Below are positions 22,745-26,176 of a stretch of 26,176 nt of DNA, piece after piece. The notes beneath the pieces are model-generated. The model had not been told where the DNA came from. It searched no databases and saw only the letters and a list, made by a program, of their open reading frames with translations. The stretch comes from CAYQMF01 sp964418595 (GTDB taxonomy: Bacteria > Planctomycetota > UBA1135 > UBA2386): NCBI GenBank assembly GCA_964418595.1, contig CAYQMF010000096.1:1-26176 (forward strand). Reading direction: 5' to 3'. A program made the position numbers and the translations under genes. How positions within the stretch are numbered: the first letter of the stretch is position 1; every line of letters begins with the position of its first letter.

Positions 22745-23137
22745 GTGGCCGCGACGCGCCGGCCCGATCCTGCGGCGCGGCTCCGCCGCGCGCTGCTCGC
22801 TGCGACGTGGGTGTGCGCCGGCTTGGAGTTGGCGTGGGTGGCGCTGTGGCTGTGGCTGACAGCGCACGTCGCCGACCTCACGGTGCTGCGCTCGCTGCCG
22901 GTAGTGGGCTACCTGGCGATGGGGCCCCTGGCGGCGATCGCCGCGGCGTTGTGCGCGGGACGTCGGCCGCGGCTCGCCGGCCCGGTGCTCACCGCCGGTG
23001 GTCTCGGCAGCGCCGGCGTGATCTGGCTCGGCCACGTGCCGAGTCACGGCGCACCGGAAGCCCTCTGGTGCACCGCGGTCGCCATGGTCGCGGTCGGAGC
23101 GGGGTGGCTGGCGCTGGAATCCTCGCCGCGGCGGTGA
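22745..23137 (+). CDS. Small membrane protein of unknown function
   Basis: This 130-residue protein has a basic N-terminus and four likely membrane helices at about 16-40, 51-71, 77-97 and 106-124. No motif was recognised. It starts with GTG one base after the methyltransferase stop, so the two genes are probably co-transcribed and translated together. It might serve transport or membrane association of the methyltransferase product, but nothing in the sequence shows this. Codon use looks like that of its neighbours. Confidence 0.65.
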   Translation: MAATRRPDPAARLRRALLAATWVCAGLELAWVALWLWLTAHVADLTVLRSLPVVGYLAMGPLAAIAAALCAGRRPRLAGPVLTAGGLGSAGVIWLGHVPSHGAPEALWCTAVAMVAVGAGWLALESSPRR

Positions 23138-23244
23138 GGACCCCGGCCCGCTGGCGCCAACGGCCTGGCGCGACCGGCCATCACGTGGAGGCGCCCTTGT
23201 TCGTGCCGCCATCCTGCGCGCTCATCCATTCCCTCGCGACGCGT

Positions 23245-23255
23245 GGAGGTAGACT
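23245..23255 (+). promoter_or_regulatory. Overlapping ribosome binding site (GGAGG) and -10-like TAGACT before the small-protein gene
   Basis: GGAGG at 23245-23249 is 12 bases before the GTG at 23262, a long but usable spacing. TAGACT at 23250-23255 followed by GCGCGC matches the -10-like pattern seen at other starts. Only one of the two can be active in a given transcript, since a promoter here would remove the ribosome binding site. Confidence 0.35.
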
Positions 23256-23261
23256 GCGCGC

Positions 23262-23456
23262 GTGCGTGATCCTGAGCAACTCGAAGCGTGGCGGCGGATG
23301 ACGCCGCAGGAGCGGTGGCAACAGAGCGCCCTGTTGATGGAGTTCGCATGGAAGTCGTTGCTGGCCCTGCCCCCAGAGGAGCGCGAGCGGCGGCTGGAGG
23401 TGGCACGGCGCCACCATCAGCTCTCCAACGAGGCGATCGCGCGGGCGCTGCGGTGA
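23262..23456 (+). CDS. Small helical protein, possible antitoxin partner
   Basis: This 64-residue protein starts with GTG and is predicted to be wholly helical and strongly charged: DPEQLEAWRRMTPQERWQQS, then LLMEFAWKSLLALPPEERER and a C-terminal basic helix (LEVARRHHQLSNEAIARALR). It overlaps the nucleotidyltransferase gene by four bases (GTGA). Short proteins with MTPEERW and LPPEERERR-like stretches next to such nucleotidyltransferases are familiar to me from other genomes, though I cannot name a defined family. Size, charge and coupling fit an antitoxin or an accessory subunit; this is inference. A GGAGG ribosome binding site lies upstream. Confidence 0.7.
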   Translation: MRDPEQLEAWRRMTPQERWQQSALLMEFAWKSLLALPPEERERRLEVARRHHQLSNEAIARALR

Positions 23457-24022
23457 CGGACCACCCCGTCGTCCGGGTCCTGGCTCGCGTCCTCGCGGTC
23501 ATGGAACGTGCGGGCGTCGAGTTCGCCATCATGGGCGGCTTCGCGGTCCGACACTGGTCGGTCCCACGTCCGACCTTCGACGTGGACTTGGCCGTAGCAC
23601 TCGACGGGAACGAGTTGATCGGGTTGCTGCAGCAGTTCGAAGCTGACGGCTTCGTCGTCGATCCGGCATTCGCCCGTGGCTACACCGATTCCCTGTCGGG
23701 GATGCGGAAGGTGAACATCGGCAGCTTCGACTCCGGCAGCATCTGGCGCGTCGACATCTTCCTGGCGACGAGTCCGTTCGTGCGGTCGGCGTTCGACCGT
23801 CGTGTGCCGAGCGTCATCGAAGGCATGACGCTGAGCGTGGTCACGGCGGAGGACCTGCTCCTGTTCAAGCTCATCGCGGATCGCACCAAGGACCGCCTCG
23901 ACGTCGAAGACATGCTTCTCGTGTGCGGCTCCCTCGACGAGAACTACCTGCGGCGCTGGGCTTCGACGCTCGGGGTGCTGGAACGGCTCGAGCGCGCCCT
24001 GCGCGCGTCCGGGCGCGAGTAG
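23453..24022 (+). CDS. Nucleotidyltransferase-fold protein, MNT/AbiEii-like
   Basis: The 189-residue protein has the pol-beta-type nucleotidyltransferase signature: EFAIMGGFAVRHWSVPRPTF gives the GG motif (28-29), TFDVDLAV the paired Asp43 and Asp45, and IWRVDIFLA the third carboxylate Asp101. A second conserved part, VVTAEDLLLFKLIADRTKDR then LDVEDM, is typical of AbiEii/MNT-like proteins. Such enzymes transfer nucleotides to tRNA or to partner proteins and often act as toxins or, when paired with HEPN proteins, as antitoxins. Here no HEPN gene is present; the partner is the small helical protein upstream, whose stop overlaps this GTG start. All three catalytic carboxylates are present, so it should be active. 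Its exact target is unknown. Confidence 0.82.
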   Translation: MTDHPVVRVLARVLAVMERAGVEFAIMGGFAVRHWSVPRPTFDVDLAVALDGNELIGLLQQFEADGFVVDPAFARGYTDSLSGMRKVNIGSFDSGSIWRVDIFLATSPFVRSAFDRRVPSVIEGMTLSVVTAEDLLLFKLIADRTKDRLDVEDMLLVCGSLDENYLRRWASTLGVLERLERALRASGRE

Positions 24023-24045
24023 CTCCCAGCGCCCCTGCTCCCCCG

Positions 24046-25425
<1,380 letters not shown>

Positions 25426-25441
25426 GCTCTGACCGCGCGGC

Positions 25442-25447
25442 ACGATA
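25442..25447 (-). promoter_or_regulatory. Candidate -10 element (TATCGT) for the symporter
   Basis: TATCGT followed by GCCGCGC lies 16 bases before the ATG at 25425 on the minus strand. The hexamer is a fair -10 match; the -35 was not identified. Confidence 0.3.
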
Positions 25448-25503
25448 GCTCCGCGGCGCGCGCTTTCCGCCCCGCGCACGCCACGCCGACGCGTCCTTTC
25501 CTG

Positions 25504-25534
25504 TTGGTGCGCCCGAATCGTTCTGCTGTAGTCT
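25504..25534 (+). promoter_or_regulatory. Candidate carB promoter
   Basis: TTGGTG (25504-25509) and TAGTCT (25529-25534) are 19 bases apart, slightly long. TAGTCT is followed by CCCGGCC and the ATG at 25547, 12 bases on, leaving almost no leader and no Shine-Dalgarno. Confidence 0.4.
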
Positions 25535-25546
25535 CCCGGCCCTGCG

Positions 25547-26176
<630 letters not shown>

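Overview
The window is high-GC bacterial DNA with tightly packed genes on both strands. It most resembles a member of the Planctomycetota. The grounds are two large serine/threonine kinases in the planctomycete style (one with a TPR-like tail, one with a zinc ribbon and several membrane spans), two ECF-type sigma factors beside them (one of the TTRW type, one fused to a membrane span and an exported region), and small secreted single-domain proteins of a kind common in that phylum. This assignment rests on remembered family patterns; no search was run.

Layout. 1-2668 (minus): a two-gene molybdenum hydroxylase unit, a [2Fe-2S] subunit followed by a molybdopterin subunit resembling 4-hydroxybenzoyl-CoA reductase alpha, cut by the left edge. 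2812-5811 (minus): a kinase with a TPR-like tail. 5973-6854 (plus): an EamA-type transporter. 6866-11732 (plus): a signalling cluster of ECF sigma factor, zinc-ribbon kinase, and a second ECF sigma factor fused through a membrane span to repeated carboxypeptidase-regulatory-like domains. 11751-12939 (minus): an endonuclease/exonuclease/phosphatase-fold protein behind a tRNA-Leu(GAG) that has its own promoter and a textbook UUCG-loop terminator. 13066-16411: a divergent pair, a membrane-anchored protein of unknown function and a lipoprotein with a glycine tract and NHL-like repeats, sharing a control region with a 10-bp inverted repeat. 16478-18732 (plus): a class I aminotransferase translationally coupled to an OB-fold/DEDDy exonuclease. 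18768-21566: an accessory patch of lower GC with secreted proteins of one family and a frameshifted DUF4143-type ATPase gene whose 3' end runs into the tail of one of those secreted proteins. The ATPase start lies in a regular array of three inverted half-sites. 21670-23137 (plus): an O-methyltransferase and a small membrane protein. 23262-24022 (plus): a small helical protein overlapping a MNT/AbiEii-like nucleotidyltransferase, resembling a toxin-antitoxin pair. 24046-25425 (minus): a glutamate/aspartate-type symporter, divergent from carB, which is cut by the right edge.

No gene-free stretch exceeds 300 bases; the longest is 20860-21146 (287 bases), which holds part of the ATPase operator array and otherwise only weak inverted repeats. 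No CRISPR array, rRNA, insertion sequence or phage gene was seen. Many starts lack a Shine-Dalgarno sequence and instead have a TANNNT hexamer followed by a CCGC-rich run a few bases before the start codon, suggesting short or absent leaders. The observations most worth following are the membrane-linked sigma factor fusion, the ATPase operator array with its gene chimera, and the small-protein/nucleotidyltransferase pair.
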